Positions 1 through 8,483 of a stretch of 64,000 bases of DNA are shown piece by piece. Every line of letters starts with the position of its first letter. The stretch's first letter is position 1. The stretch is from a bacterium. Its GTDB lineage: Bacteria; Hinthialibacterota; Hinthialibacteria; H5-UNCL2. The notes under the pieces were generated by a model. The model made no database searches, was not told where the DNA came from, and was given only the letters and a program-made list of their open reading frames with translations. Position numbers and translations under genes: made by a program. The DNA lies in contig JABTUV010000002.1 in assembly GCA_015075175.1 (NCBI GenBank), positions 273,581-337,580 of the forward strand, written 5' to 3'.

Positions 1-857
1 TCTTGCGCCAATTGAAATCGGGCGTGGGTTGCCGACCAAGGTAGGTGATTGATCCCGCTGCTTGGACCGAGACTTGGGAAAAGCAGGGCGCCGAGGCGTG
101 CCCGAGTCGCACGTTTGTCCAGGTCGGCATGGAGAGTGGTAAGTCGGCTGCTGAATTGCAGCGGGCTGACCGAAAACCCGTCACTCGGAGAGTTATGGGA
201 TCGTCGGGTCAGCCGAATCGGCTCGTAGACCGCCAAGAGCTCCTGGTCGCGGCAGAGTAGCAGGTTGTCGGAGAGCAAGCGGGCGTTCGGGCAGGCGGTC
301 AAGGCCATGGCGAGCGACGACTTGCCGCAACCCGCCGGCCCGACGATGGCCAGCCCCTTGCCGGCGACTTCAACTCCGGCTGCGTGCAGGACCTGCCAGC
401 CCTGCCGCTCCATCCACAAGAACGCGGGGTAGTAGACCGTGTAGTAGGTCAGCTGCCGCAGCGTGCGATGAGCGTGGCAGGCATGGCGCAAGAGACGTCT
501 CTCCTCGTGCCACGTGCGTGCCCAGTGGAATCGGGCGTGGAGGGAGAGGGCGGAATCGGTCGCGTCCCACTCCAGCGTCAATCCGGGCAGGTTCCTGGAC
601 GGCTGCCAGGAGAGGCGGCCTTCGCGGGTCGCCAACCCGCGGGCCAGCTGGGTCCAAGCCGCTTCCGGCGCCGCGCGCGCGACCGGCCGTAGCGGGCGCG
701 GATGGTCCCAACGAACGTCCACTCGGATGGGTGCGCGCTCGCCCGCATGGGGACGCAAGTCCTCGACGAAGTGCAGGCGCAGGTACTCGGCGTAGGACGG
801 TTCGTCCGTGGAGAGCCGCACGGTTGTTCCGGAGACGTGGATGAGAAAATCGAACAT
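1..857 (-). CDS. HPr kinase-like P-loop protein, 3' part beyond window
   Basis: The open frame starts at ATG 857 and runs off the left edge, giving 285 visible residues without a stop. It carries a Walker A motif, GPAGCGKSS, at about residues 173-181. This is preceded by LHAAGVEVAGKGLAIVG and followed by LLSDN near 195-199, which is the arrangement seen in HPr kinase/phosphorylase and related small kinases. The first 150 residues are unlike classical HprK. Family knowledge: such HprK-related kinases often sit in peptide-modification or polysaccharide clusters and need not act on HPr. The substrate here is unknown. The gene lies 54 bp downstream of the antitoxin-like gene on the same strand and could be co-transcribed with it. 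Confidence 0.75.
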   Translation of the reverse strand, partial: MFDFLIHVSGTTVRLSTDEPSYAEYLRLHFVEDLRPHAGERAPIRVDVRWDHPRPLRPVARAAPEAAWTQLARGLATREGRLSWQPSRNLPGLTLEWDATDSALSLHARFHWARTWHEERRLLRHACHAHRTLRQLTYYTVYYPAFLWMERQGWQVLHAAGVEVAGKGLAIVGPAGCGKSSLAMALTACPNARLLSDNLLLCRDQELLAVYEPIRLTRRSHNSPSDGFSVSPLQFSSRLTTLHADLDKRATRARLGALLFPSLGPSSGINHLPWSATHARFQLAQ

Positions 858-911
858 GCGGGCAGTCTAGGGAGCCTGGCGGGAGCGTCAAGGCGCAGAA
901 CGCGCCGGTAC

Positions 912-1109
912 TCACGAGACCCTGTCAGGAGGCGCCGGTCGAGTCCTGGATTGTCGCGGAGTGTCCTGTATTTTCACGAGTTCTGCAGTTCCCTCCTCCC
1001 AGAACGCCAGTTCCTCCTCGGGCGTCATACCCTCGGTTGCCTTTCGCACCGCCTCCGCGCCGCGCCGCTTCATTTGTATGCAGTCAATTGTCTTGTTCTT
1101 CTTTTCCAC
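912..1109 (-). CDS. small antitoxin-like protein
   Basis: This is a 65-residue reading frame. I chose the GTG at 1109 because a GGAGG lies 9 bases upstream; a longer frame from 1205 exists but lacks this support. The protein contains KTIDCIQMKRRGAEAV and GMTPEEELAFWEE, which resembles small acidic proteins annotated as antitoxin-like or hypothetical in many phyla. No toxin is next to it: the next gene downstream is the HPr-kinase-like gene. The role as an antitoxin is inference from sequence feel only. Confidence 0.6.
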   Translation of the reverse strand: MEKKNKTIDCIQMKRRGAEAVRKATEGMTPEEELAFWEEGTAELVKIQDTPRQSRTRPAPPDRVS

Positions 1110-1369
1110 GACCCACGACCTCCAAGGGCGAATGGGTTTCAAGCGTGACAAAACCCAATAGCGTGTTGACCGCATTATACATCGTAATCTTGCGAAAATG
1201 TACAATATGTCTAAAGTTCCAGCTGACGATCACAGTCACGCGCGGGTCCGTGCTTTGGCACGTCGTAAGTTACAGGGACGATCCAGATGAGGCGCATCCG
1301 GCCCCCCCGAGGGGTGAAGAAATCAATCATGGTCGAGCGCGGCGCGAAAGGTTATACTCGCCGAGGACC

Positions 1370-2404
1370 ATGAAGATCGTCTATCAACTACCTGCGGATC
1401 GACCCGACGGCTTGTACCACTGCCTGGCGGTAGCGCGCGAACTTTTCTTTCTGGGCCATGGGGTGGAAGTGTGGTCGCGGGGCGACCTGTCGCGGGCGGT
1501 CGAGTGGATGTATCCGCAGGGCTACGAGGTTCCCGTGCGGCGCGGGGTGTACACCGGTCAGGCGGACTGGTTGCATTTGGGCATGTTCCCCGGCGCCTTC
1601 GAGGACGCGCCGGCGACGTTGGGGCGCGTGCGCCTGGCCATGGACGTGGAGATGCTGCCCCTGGGGACCAGCCCGCGCGACTACGACCCTAGCCTGCGGC
1701 GCCTCTCCGCCCGCCTGGCCCTGTCCAGGTTTACCGCTGAGCGATTGATCGACGTGCTCGGCCTCTCCAGCCACGTGGTGGGACAGGGCGTGGACTTTTC
1801 TCTGCTTGAAGAAGACCAGCCCACCGCTCGCACTCGCACCGAGCCGTTTCTCCTGACGGTCGTCGGCGCGGGACGGGAGGGCGGACGCAACGACCTCTTG
1901 GCCGCGCTGGCGCGCCTGCCAGGTGCGCCGGGGCTGGTCATCGTCAGTCCCAAGGAGACGGAAGGCTGCCTGGCCGCCGCCAAACGCCTGGGAGTCGCCC
2001 AGCGCGTCGAATGGATGGCGGACGCGCCGCGGCGCGCTCTCGTGCATCTCTATCGCAACGCCGCGCTGTTCGTACTACCTTCGCACTACGAGGGCTTCGG
2101 GCTGCCGGCCTTGGAGGCGATGGCCGCGGGCGTGCCCGTCGTTCTGACCGACTGCGGCGGGGTGTGGGAGTTCGCCCGGCCGGACCACAACTGCCGCATG
2201 GTTCCGGCGGGCCGGCCCGAACTTCTGGCGCTTGCCATCGGCCATCTTCTTGCGGATGCGTATGAGCGCCGCCGCCTTTCCGACAACGGCGTGTCCGACG
2301 CCCGCGCCTTCACCTGGCGCCGCGTCGCGGAGGCGACCCTGAAGGGTCTCAGTTTTGTCATGGAGGAATCGCAAGGTGTTCCTGCAACCCTTTCCGCACC
2401 GTAA
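1370..2404 (+). CDS. GT4-family glycosyltransferase
   Basis: The protein has 344 residues from ATG 1370. The C-terminal half carries the GT-B retaining glycosyltransferase signature EGFGLPALEAMAAGVPVV and the following T-D-C-G-G, which is the nucleotide-sugar binding region of the Glycos_transf_1 (GT4) family. The N-terminal half (MKIVYQLPADRPDGLYHC) is a plausible acceptor domain. It would add a sugar from a nucleotide donor to a glycan or lipid at the cytoplasmic face; the acceptor cannot be told. Its 3' end overlaps the start of the M48 protease gene by 29 bp, so the two are probably translated together. The frame is open far upstream, but the ATG gives the usual family N terminus. Confidence 0.85.
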   Translation: MKIVYQLPADRPDGLYHCLAVARELFFLGHGVEVWSRGDLSRAVEWMYPQGYEVPVRRGVYTGQADWLHLGMFPGAFEDAPATLGRVRLAMDVEMLPLGTSPRDYDPSLRRLSARLALSRFTAERLIDVLGLSSHVVGQGVDFSLLEEDQPTARTRTEPFLLTVVGAGREGGRNDLLAALARLPGAPGLVIVSPKETEGCLAAAKRLGVAQRVEWMADAPRRALVHLYRNAALFVLPSHYEGFGLPALEAMAAGVPVVLTDCGGVWEFARPDHNCRMVPAGRPELLALAIGHLLADAYERRRLSDNGVSDARAFTWRRVAEATLKGLSFVMEESQGVPATLSAP

Positions 2405-3221
2405 GTCGTGGATGCTCGTCCTCGCTTTCTCCCTGACGTTTTCCGGCTGCGAGAGCGGCCAGTTCCGCCGGCTGGCGGGCAACGTGCTCGTGCCCGTGGA
2501 TACCGAGCTGCGGTTGGGCCAGCAGTTCTCGCAGGAGGTCGTCAAGCAGCAAAAGGTGCTGGCGCACGAGCCCACGCAGGCGTGGGTGCAGGCCATCGGC
2601 GCGCGCGTGAGCGAACCGGCCCGCCGGGCGCGCCCCGAGATTACGTATCACTTCACCGTGCTGGATGAACCCAACGAGGTCAACGCCTTCGCCGTACCCG
2701 GCGGGTACATCTACGTGTACTCGGGGCTGTTGCTTCTGGCCAGCGACGAGGCGGAGATCGCCGGCGTGTTGGCTCATGAGACGGGCCACATCGTGGGCCG
2801 CCATTCGGCCAATCAGATGGCGACCTCGATGGGGCTGGACTTCTTGACTTCGCTGGCCCTGGGGGACAATCCGGGCTATCTGGCGCAGATGGTCGCGGGA
2901 CTTGGGACGGGCAGCGCCCTGCTCAAGTACAGCCGCGACGATGAATACGAATCGGACGCCTACGCGGTGCAATACACGCGCGAAGCCGGTTACGATCCCG
3001 GGGGCATCATCCGGTTTTTCGGCAAGCTGCGGGACCTTTCGGCGCGAGGCGAGGGGCTGGAATTCTTTCGCTCCCATCCCCTTACGCAGAACCGCATGGA
3101 CCGCGTCCACTACTTGATCCAGAACTCGGGGCCGTATCCGTTCGGGGAGCGGTACGAAGCCCGGATGGCGGAGCGGCTGGCGGACCTGCGGGCCTATTAT
3201 CAGAGCCGACCGGCCCGGTAG
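2376..3221 (+). CDS. M48-family metalloprotease, probable lipoprotein
   Basis: I start this 281-residue protein at GTG 2376, which has GGAGG 8 bases upstream. An in-frame TTG at 2355 is possible but less likely. The N terminus LVLAFSLTFSGC is a lipoprotein signal with the lipobox cysteine, so the mature enzyme should be anchored to a membrane outside the cytoplasm. The zinc site is HETGHIVGRH, and the third ligand glutamate is in the DDEYESDAYAV region, as in M48 peptidases of the BepA/YfgC and Oma1-like type. These enzymes act in envelope quality control. It overlaps the preceding glycosyltransferase gene. Confidence 0.88.
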   Translation: MFLQPFPHRKSWMLVLAFSLTFSGCESGQFRRLAGNVLVPVDTELRLGQQFSQEVVKQQKVLAHEPTQAWVQAIGARVSEPARRARPEITYHFTVLDEPNEVNAFAVPGGYIYVYSGLLLLASDEAEIAGVLAHETGHIVGRHSANQMATSMGLDFLTSLALGDNPGYLAQMVAGLGTGSALLKYSRDDEYESDAYAVQYTREAGYDPGGIIRFFGKLRDLSARGEGLEFFRSHPLTQNRMDRVHYLIQNSGPYPFGERYEARMAERLADLRAYYQSRPAR

Positions 3222-3392
3222 GCGTGACCTGGGGGGATTCCCAAACGTCAGAAATCAGGTCAGGCTGGAGTAATTTCCTGGGAATCGGCGTGTTGGCCGG
3301 ACTCAATGAACCAGAGTCTCACTATCACTTGACAACCAGCCCCAATCTCGTCATGCTGGGGGCCGGAACCGAAAACCGGCGGATGGACGCAG

Positions 3393-4052
3393 ATGGCCTA
3401 TACGATTTCGGATGAACACGCCCTGGAGCTGATCTGGACCAGCATCGTGGAGCACGGTTCGGCGACGTCCGAATGTCTGACTGGGCTGCCGGAGCACGAG
3501 GTGCGCCCGGAGGACTGCCAGCGGCTGGTGGAAAAGGGGCTGGTGCGCGCCAGCGGCCGCCAGCTGTGCCTGACCAAGGAGGGCGAGGCGCACGCGGAGG
3601 CGGTAGTGCGCAGGCACCGGCTGGCGGAGCGGCTGATGGCGGACGTGCTGGAGCTGGACGAGGCCTCGTCGGCTTCCTCCGCGTGCCGCTTCGAGCACGT
3701 GCTTTCCGACGAGGTGACGGAATCCATCTGCATCCTTTTGGGGCATCCCACGCAGTGCCCGCACGGCCATCCGATTCCGCCCGGCCCGTGCTGCAAGCGG
3801 GCGCGCAACGATCTGGAGTCGCTAGTGCGACCGCTGGCCTCGCTGCGTTCCGGCCAGGAGGCGCGCATCGCCTACGTGGCCTCGCGCCGCCGCGGCCGCC
3901 TGGATCGTCTGGCTACTCTGGGCCTCCTGCCCAATCGTCCCGTGCGTGTGCATCAGCGCTTTCCCTCCATGGTCGTACGCGTGGGAGAGACCGACATCGC
4001 CATAGACCGGGAAATCGCCGGTGATATTTTTGTGCGGGTGATGAAATCATGA
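3393..4052 (+). CDS. DtxR/MntR-family metal-dependent regulator with FeoA domain
   Basis: The 219-residue protein has an N-terminal winged helix (about 1-65), the metal-binding/dimerisation region with CRFEHVLSDEV and CPHGHPIP (about 100-130), and a C-terminal FeoA/SH3-like domain (about 145-219). This is the architecture of DtxR, IdeR and MntR repressors, which bind DNA when loaded with Fe(II) or Mn(II). Its stop overlaps the start of the Fur-family gene by four bases (ATGA), so the two metalloregulators should be translationally coupled. No cognate transporter is adjacent. Confidence 0.9.
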   Translation: MAYTISDEHALELIWTSIVEHGSATSECLTGLPEHEVRPEDCQRLVEKGLVRASGRQLCLTKEGEAHAEAVVRRHRLAERLMADVLELDEASSASSACRFEHVLSDEVTESICILLGHPTQCPHGHPIPPGPCCKRARNDLESLVRPLASLRSGQEARIAYVASRRRGRLDRLATLGLLPNRPVRVHQRFPSMVVRVGETDIAIDREIAGDIFVRVMKS

Positions 4053-4516
4053 AGGAAGAGCTGCAACGTTTCGAACAGTTTCTGCACACCAAGGGTCTGC
4101 GCATGACTCCCCAGCGGCGCATCATCGCCGAAACGCTCTTTGCCACCCACCATCACATCGACGCGGAGACCTTGTGCGACATGGTGCGGGGGCGGAATCG
4201 CAGCGTTTCCAGGGCGACCGTGTACCGGACCCTTTCCCTCCTGGTCGAGAGCAAGCTCCTGGACGGGCGCGATTACGGCCACGGCTACAAGCAGTACGAG
4301 CACGTGATCGGCCACGAGCATCACGACCACCTGATCTGTTCGGTCTGCGGCAAGGTGCTGGAGTTCACCAACGAGTCGGTCGAGCGCCTCCAGCAGGAGA
4401 TTCTGGATGAGCACGGCTACGCGCCGGAGACCTACAGCCTGGTGATCCACGGGGTGTGCCCGGACTGCCGCACCGACGCGCCGGCCGGCGGGGCCGCCTC
4501 GTCGTCGGCCCATTGA
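4049..4516 (+). CDS. Fur-family transcriptional regulator
   Basis: This 155-residue protein shows the Fur layout. An N-terminal winged helix contains RMTPQRRIIAETL and SRATVYRTLSLLVE. The metal-sensing dimer domain has HEHHDHLICSVCG, with the first CxxC, and a second CPDC near residue 139. The histidine-rich sensory motif fits an iron regulator, but Zur or PerR-like specificity cannot be excluded. It is coupled to the upstream DtxR/FeoA gene by a 4-bp overlap, which is unusual because two different families of metal sensor share one transcript. Confidence 0.92.
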   Translation: MKEELQRFEQFLHTKGLRMTPQRRIIAETLFATHHHIDAETLCDMVRGRNRSVSRATVYRTLSLLVESKLLDGRDYGHGYKQYEHVIGHEHHDHLICSVCGKVLEFTNESVERLQQEILDEHGYAPETYSLVIHGVCPDCRTDAPAGGAASSSAH

Positions 4517-4595
4517 CAGATCGCCCGGCTCATGCTGCAATCCCTGGGCCTGCTTGGCAGGCCGGGCTGAAAAACCGATGGCTTGAGGCCGATAC

Positions 4596-5039
4596 GTGTC
4601 TGAATTCCCACATCCCATCCCCTGGAAGAAATACGGACTGGTCGCGCTGGGCCTGGCCGTCCTGAACCTGGCCGCTTTCGGCGTGTTTCGCTCCCGCACC
4701 GACATCTGGCTGTCGGTGATGACCTTCACCCTGATTTACGTGGTCATCTGGTTTTGCATCAAGTTGTTCGACACCGAGAAAGCCTACCGGCGCCGTCATG
4801 CGCAGAACCCTGCGCATTATCACCTGACCACTCTTCTGGAGGTGGTGGGTCTCGTCGTTGGCATCTACGTGTACTTCTACTTTTCCCTGGGGCGGCGCGA
4901 GCCTTTGTCGGCCTTCGTGGCGTTCTTGCGCGAGAAACTGGCCTCGTCATGGGTGATGGCGGTGACGTTTACGGGCCTGCTTCTGGCGTTCGTGATCTAC
5001 CTGGTGTACGAATTCTTCAACAACGAAGAGCCCGCCTGA
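4596..5039 (+). CDS. four-helix membrane protein of unknown function
   Basis: The 147-residue protein starts at GTG 4596, with GAGG 7 bases upstream. It has four hydrophobic segments at about residues 13-32, 37-57, 80-98 and 118-138 and a short acidic tail (NNEEPA). I do not recognise the family. It lies about 80 bp after the Fur-family gene in the same direction and may be part of that operon, which would hint at a role in metal homeostasis, but this is inference from position only. Confidence 0.6.
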   Translation: MSEFPHPIPWKKYGLVALGLAVLNLAAFGVFRSRTDIWLSVMTFTLIYVVIWFCIKLFDTEKAYRRRHAQNPAHYHLTTLLEVVGLVVGIYVYFYFSLGRREPLSAFVAFLREKLASSWVMAVTFTGLLLAFVIYLVYEFFNNEEPA

Positions 5040-5050
5040 GCGGCCGTCGG

Positions 5051-5082
5051 CTCCCCCTTGAACAAGGGGGGCTGGGGGGATA
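5051..5082. repeat. CCCCCTTG-aa-CAAGGGGG hairpin element
   Basis: A perfect inverted repeat, CCCCCTTG / CAAGGGGG, is followed by GCTGGGGGGAT. It lies just after the 4-TM gene and could act as a terminator-like hairpin, but there is no T tract. The form recalls dispersed intergenic palindromes seen in many environmental genomes. Only one copy was seen here. Confidence 0.55.
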
Positions 5083-5187
5083 AAGCGCAGATGGGACCGT
5101 CGCCAATTATCCACAGAGGCTATCGCCATCCTGAAGACGACCTGGAAAATGGGTGACTGTCCCTCCCTTCTGGGGTAACCTGAACCC

Positions 5188-6705
5188 ATGCACGGCATCC
5201 ACCAGCGCATGATCGCACGTCTCCTCTCGGTCGTCCTCTTCGTGGGGGGCGCAGCTTGGGGGCAGGGGCGCTTCATGGTGTACGAAGTGGCCACGCCCAG
5301 CCCGACGCGCGAGGTGGAGCTGCTCCTGTCGCATCGGCTCTCGCCCGTGGAGCCGCCGCCCTGGGGCGGCTCGGTGCACGTGGTGGGAACCGCGGAGACG
5401 GAACGCGAACTCCTCCGAGTGGGCGCGGCGATCCGCGGCAAGAGCGACCGCGTTCCGTTTCGCTGGTTGCGGCCGGACGACGTCGCCGAGCCGGTTGCGT
5501 TGGAGGTTCCCGCGCCCCGCCTCTCCGCCGCCCACGGCTACCACGGACGCGCCGCGGTCGAGCGCCTGCTCCTCAACTGGACCCGCCACTATCCCGACCG
5601 CTGCGCCCTCTATCAGTTCGGCGCCAGCCTGCACGGCGCGCCCATGCTGGCACTGCGGATTTCCGATCATCCCGAGGTGGACGAAGACGAGCCGGCCGTG
5701 CTTTTTGGCGCGGGCATCCACGCCTCCGAGCTCTTCACCGTCGAAGTCGCGCTCGATCTGGCCGAACATCTCATCCTTGAGTATCCCAACGACCCCGAGG
5801 TTCGCCGCTGGGTGGACGGCTGCGACATCTGGATCGTGCCCATCATCAATCCCGACGGCAACGATTGCGCGCATCACTACGACCATCGCTGGCGGAAGAA
5901 CGCGCGCGGCACGTATGCCACGGAGCCGCCGCATTCGGGCGACGGCGTGGACTTGAACCGCAACTTCCCGGTGGGATTCGGCTTGGCCGCGCGCAGCAGC
6001 GCGGATCCCTTCTCGGGCTATTTTCAGGGAACCGGACCGGCCAGCGAACCGGAAACGCAGGCCATGCTGGCCCTGGCCGAAAGCAGGCGCTTCGCCCTTC
6101 TGTATACGTATCATACCGCCGGCGGATGGGTGCTCTATCCCTACAGCGAGCGCTCGCTCTTGTCGCCGTCGCCCAATTACGCCGAGGAGTTCGCGCGCGC
6201 CCTGGGCGCGAAGCTGTTCGTGGAGGACAGCACGCGGCCCTATCGCGTGGCGACGGAGATGTATCCCGTGGCGGGCGTCGACCAGGACACGTACTATTAC
6301 GAGTACGGTACGTTCGCGTACATCATCGAAGTCGGGCGGCGGGGCGGTCAGCCGGAGTTGGCGCGTTGGCGGGAGCCGCTATTGGCTTCCGTCCGTCCCA
6401 GCTGGCGCTTTGCCCTGGATGCGCTGACCACCGGCCCGCGCCTCTGGGGCCACGTGCGCGACGCGGCTACCGGCGCTCCTCTGCCCGCCGTCGTCGCCAT
6501 CAAAGAACAGGCGCTGCGCATGAACGAGCGCTGGACCGCCCATCCCCGCACGGGTCGCTTCGACAGGTTGTTCGTCTCTCCCACCACCGTGACGCTGGTC
6601 GCCCGCCTGGAGGGCTACGAACCGCAGGAACAGCGGGCGACGGTCACCGACGGTCCGGTGCAAGTGGAGTTTCGACTGCGGCCGGTGGAATCTCCGGCCG
6701 AGTAG
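5188..6705 (+). CDS. secreted M14 zinc carboxypeptidase with C-terminal regulatory-like domain
   Basis: The protein has 505 residues from ATG 5188; an ATG at 5209 gives a more compact signal peptide (MIARLLSVVLFVGGAAWGQ). The M14 catalytic set is visible: zinc ligands H178 and E181 in GIHASE, H309 in TYHTAGG, substrate-binding NRNFP at about 257-261, and the general base E381 in IIEVG. Residues from about 415 form a CarboxypepD-regulatory-like beta domain (GHVRDAATGAPLPAVV). It should remove C-terminal residues from peptides outside the cytoplasm. Its TAG stop codon forms the edge of a GGTGCGCACC repeat. Confidence 0.9.
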   Translation: MHGIHQRMIARLLSVVLFVGGAAWGQGRFMVYEVATPSPTREVELLLSHRLSPVEPPPWGGSVHVVGTAETERELLRVGAAIRGKSDRVPFRWLRPDDVAEPVALEVPAPRLSAAHGYHGRAAVERLLLNWTRHYPDRCALYQFGASLHGAPMLALRISDHPEVDEDEPAVLFGAGIHASELFTVEVALDLAEHLILEYPNDPEVRRWVDGCDIWIVPIINPDGNDCAHHYDHRWRKNARGTYATEPPHSGDGVDLNRNFPVGFGLAARSSADPFSGYFQGTGPASEPETQAMLALAESRRFALLYTYHTAGGWVLYPYSERSLLSPSPNYAEEFARALGAKLFVEDSTRPYRVATEMYPVAGVDQDTYYYEYGTFAYIIEVGRRGGQPELARWREPLLASVRPSWRFALDALTTGPRLWGHVRDAATGAPLPAVVAIKEQALRMNERWTAHPRTGRFDRLFVSPTTVTLVARLEGYEPQEQRATVTDGPVQVEFRLRPVESPAE

Positions 6706-6928
6706 GGTGCGCACCGCGCACCGGCCTGCTTCGTAATCGTCCTCATCATCCTCTGTTGTCATTTCGACCGAAGGGAGAAGTCCCGCCATATTCACCGGAG
6801 GCGCCGGAAGCGTGGGGAGGGGTTTCTCCCTTCGGTCGAAATATGCGACAGCTTTCTATCGTGCCCACGTTCGCAAGCGTCTTCCGACAGGCAACGCCGA
6901 TGCGCCGCCGGTGCGCGGTGCGCACCCT
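6705..6928. repeat. composite inverted-repeat element (GTGCGC arms around a TTTCGACCGAAGGG hairpin)
   Basis: The outer arms GGGTGCGCACCGCGCACC (from 6705) and GGTGCGCGGTGCGCACCC (to 6927) are inverted copies. Nested between them, at 6758-6842, is a second inverted pair: GTCATTTCGACCGAAGGGAG facing CTCCCTTCGGTCGAAAT. The TAG stops of both the M14 gene and the convergent hydrolase gene are formed by the arm bases. The outer element recurs at 50626-50688 and the inner one at 34545-34667 and 41270-41389. No coding potential is evident. Confidence 0.75.
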
Positions 6929-7826
6929 ACCTCAGAAACTCCACCACCCGCTTCTCCACGTCGTCGGCGTCATAGTCCCATAACAGAATGTGATTGGAGC
7001 GCGTGTACCAGACCTGCTCTTTGGTCGCGGCGGGAATCTGCGCAATGACTTTCCGGGCGGCGCGGGGGCTGGAGACGCGGTCGCGGGCGGCGTGCAGATG
7101 CAAAACCGGCATGGTGATCTTCGCCAATATCTCCGGGTCGCGGGCGCGCCGTCCCAGCTCCTCGATCATGCGCACGCTCACGGAGCCGACCGCCCCGTAG
7201 GTCGGCCAGGCGCCGCGTGCCTCCTTCCGGTTCACGCAGATGAAGGGCCGATACTTGGGAAGAAAATCGAACATGCCTCCCACCAGGTGGTTCCAGACGT
7301 GCGGCGGCAGCACGTAATACCAGCGATGCGAAACGTCATAGTAAGGGGCGATCAGGACGAGACGGTCGACGGGCCGCTCGGCGGCCAAGAGCGTGGCCAG
7401 GGAGCCGCCCATCGAGAAGCCGACCACGAAGACGCACTCGTGGTCGGAGGCAAGCCGGTCGAACTCGTCGCGCGCCGCCTTGCGGAGGTCGTCGGCGGTG
7501 ACTTCCGCCAGCTCCTGGGGGCGCGTGCCGTGGCCGGGCAGGAGAGGCGCACGCACGAAGTGACCTTCCGCCGCCAGCCGTTCCCCAAGCTGGTTGAAGT
7601 CGCCGACCGAGCCGATGAAACCGTGCAGGAGGAGAACAGCGGTCGCGGAGCCTGGGTCGCCCAGGGCTTTGCTCTCCGCGCCCACGATCACGCCCGTCTC
7701 GGGATTCCGCGCCCAGCGCGTCTCCTCGCGCGCCAGCGCCTGCCGCCCCAACGCGCAACCCATCGATTTCAGCAGTCCCGCGACCATCAGAACCAGTATC
7801 CCCCACCGCCACATTCGCCGCTTCAC
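6927..7826 (-). CDS. alpha/beta-fold esterase/lipase, membrane-tethered
   Basis: I start this 299-residue protein at GTG 7826, which has GAGG 6 bases upstream; the frame continues to 7901 but without a ribosome site. A hydrophobic N terminus (MWRWGILVLMVAGLLKSMGC) could be a lipoprotein signal or an anchor. The hydrolase fold shows the oxyanion motif LLLHGF, the nucleophile elbow GFSMGG, an acid residue in HAARDRVSS and the final histidine in SNHILLWD. This matches carboxylesterases of the Est30/monoacylglycerol lipase type. It converges on the M14 gene across the composite repeat. Confidence 0.85.
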   Translation of the reverse strand: MKRRMWRWGILVLMVAGLLKSMGCALGRQALAREETRWARNPETGVIVGAESKALGDPGSATAVLLLHGFIGSVGDFNQLGERLAAEGHFVRAPLLPGHGTRPQELAEVTADDLRKAARDEFDRLASDHECVFVVGFSMGGSLATLLAAERPVDRLVLIAPYYDVSHRWYYVLPPHVWNHLVGGMFDFLPKYRPFICVNRKEARGAWPTYGAVGSVSVRMIEELGRRARDPEILAKITMPVLHLHAARDRVSSPRAARKVIAQIPAATKEQVWYTRSNHILLWDYDADDVEKRVVEFLR

Positions 7827-8049
7827 GTCAACCCTCGCCCGTTCCGATCGGGAATCTCCATGCGGTTTTCGTGCCAAGCTCAATACCGTCGGCGACGGCA
7901 TGAATACGGGCGAATCATGTTAGCAGGGCGCCCGGCCGGTGGGTAGCGGGTTACGCACTTGCGGCGGGGAGTGGATCCCGCCGAGGACGGACGCAACGTC
8001 GTTCATGCGGACGCCGTCCAGTGTCCGCCGGTTGCCCCTTCGACCGACT

Positions 8050-8240
8050 GCTGTTAACAATGGGCCTTGGCAGGTTCGCAAGAGAAAGAAAAACCGAGTC
8101 CTCGAGTAGCGGCGCGCCGGGAAGCCAACTTGAAGTGCGAGATGTAGCTTCGCGCCGCGTATCGAGAGGACGGCCTTGATGCGGCCAACCCGCCTTCGGA
8201 GCGGCCTCGGCTTTTTATCCTCCACGGGTGAGGCGAAGCC
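8050..8240 (+). repeat. 190-bp structured repeat, copy 1
   Basis: This segment between the hydrolase and the metzincin gene matches 47763-47953 along its full length. It also matches the reverse complement of about 29999-30120. The conserved core reads AAAAACCGAGTCCTCGAGTAGC, then a variable middle, then CGTATCGAGAGGACGG, then a CCGCCTTC-GAGC hairpin and TCCTC-ACGGGTGAGGC. GTCCTC pairs with GAGGAC, and CTCGA can pair with TCGAG, so two helices compete. The rest of 7902-8483 holds no convincing gene. Confidence 0.75.
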
Positions 8241-8483
8241 GCATGAGCGACTGGCCTTCAAACCGGCATGGCTTTCTTGGCTCCAAGGGCCGCAGCCGAA
8301 AGTCCTTGCCTGCGACGGTGGAGGACGGTACTTTCGCCGCGCGCCAAACGACCGAGCCATGAGGACGGACCAGGGTTGGTCTCGCCCAACCGGCGCGTCC
8401 TTTCCGGGTGAGAGCTCTATCGGCCCGCCCCCAGGCGCCTTGTTGCGTCCGACAAGTGGAGGCTCGAAGAATCGGAGGATACC

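Noticed and set aside
3224..3415. A 63-codon frame between the M48 and DtxR genes
   Set aside because: No ribosome site or family features, and it overlaps the start of the regulator gene.
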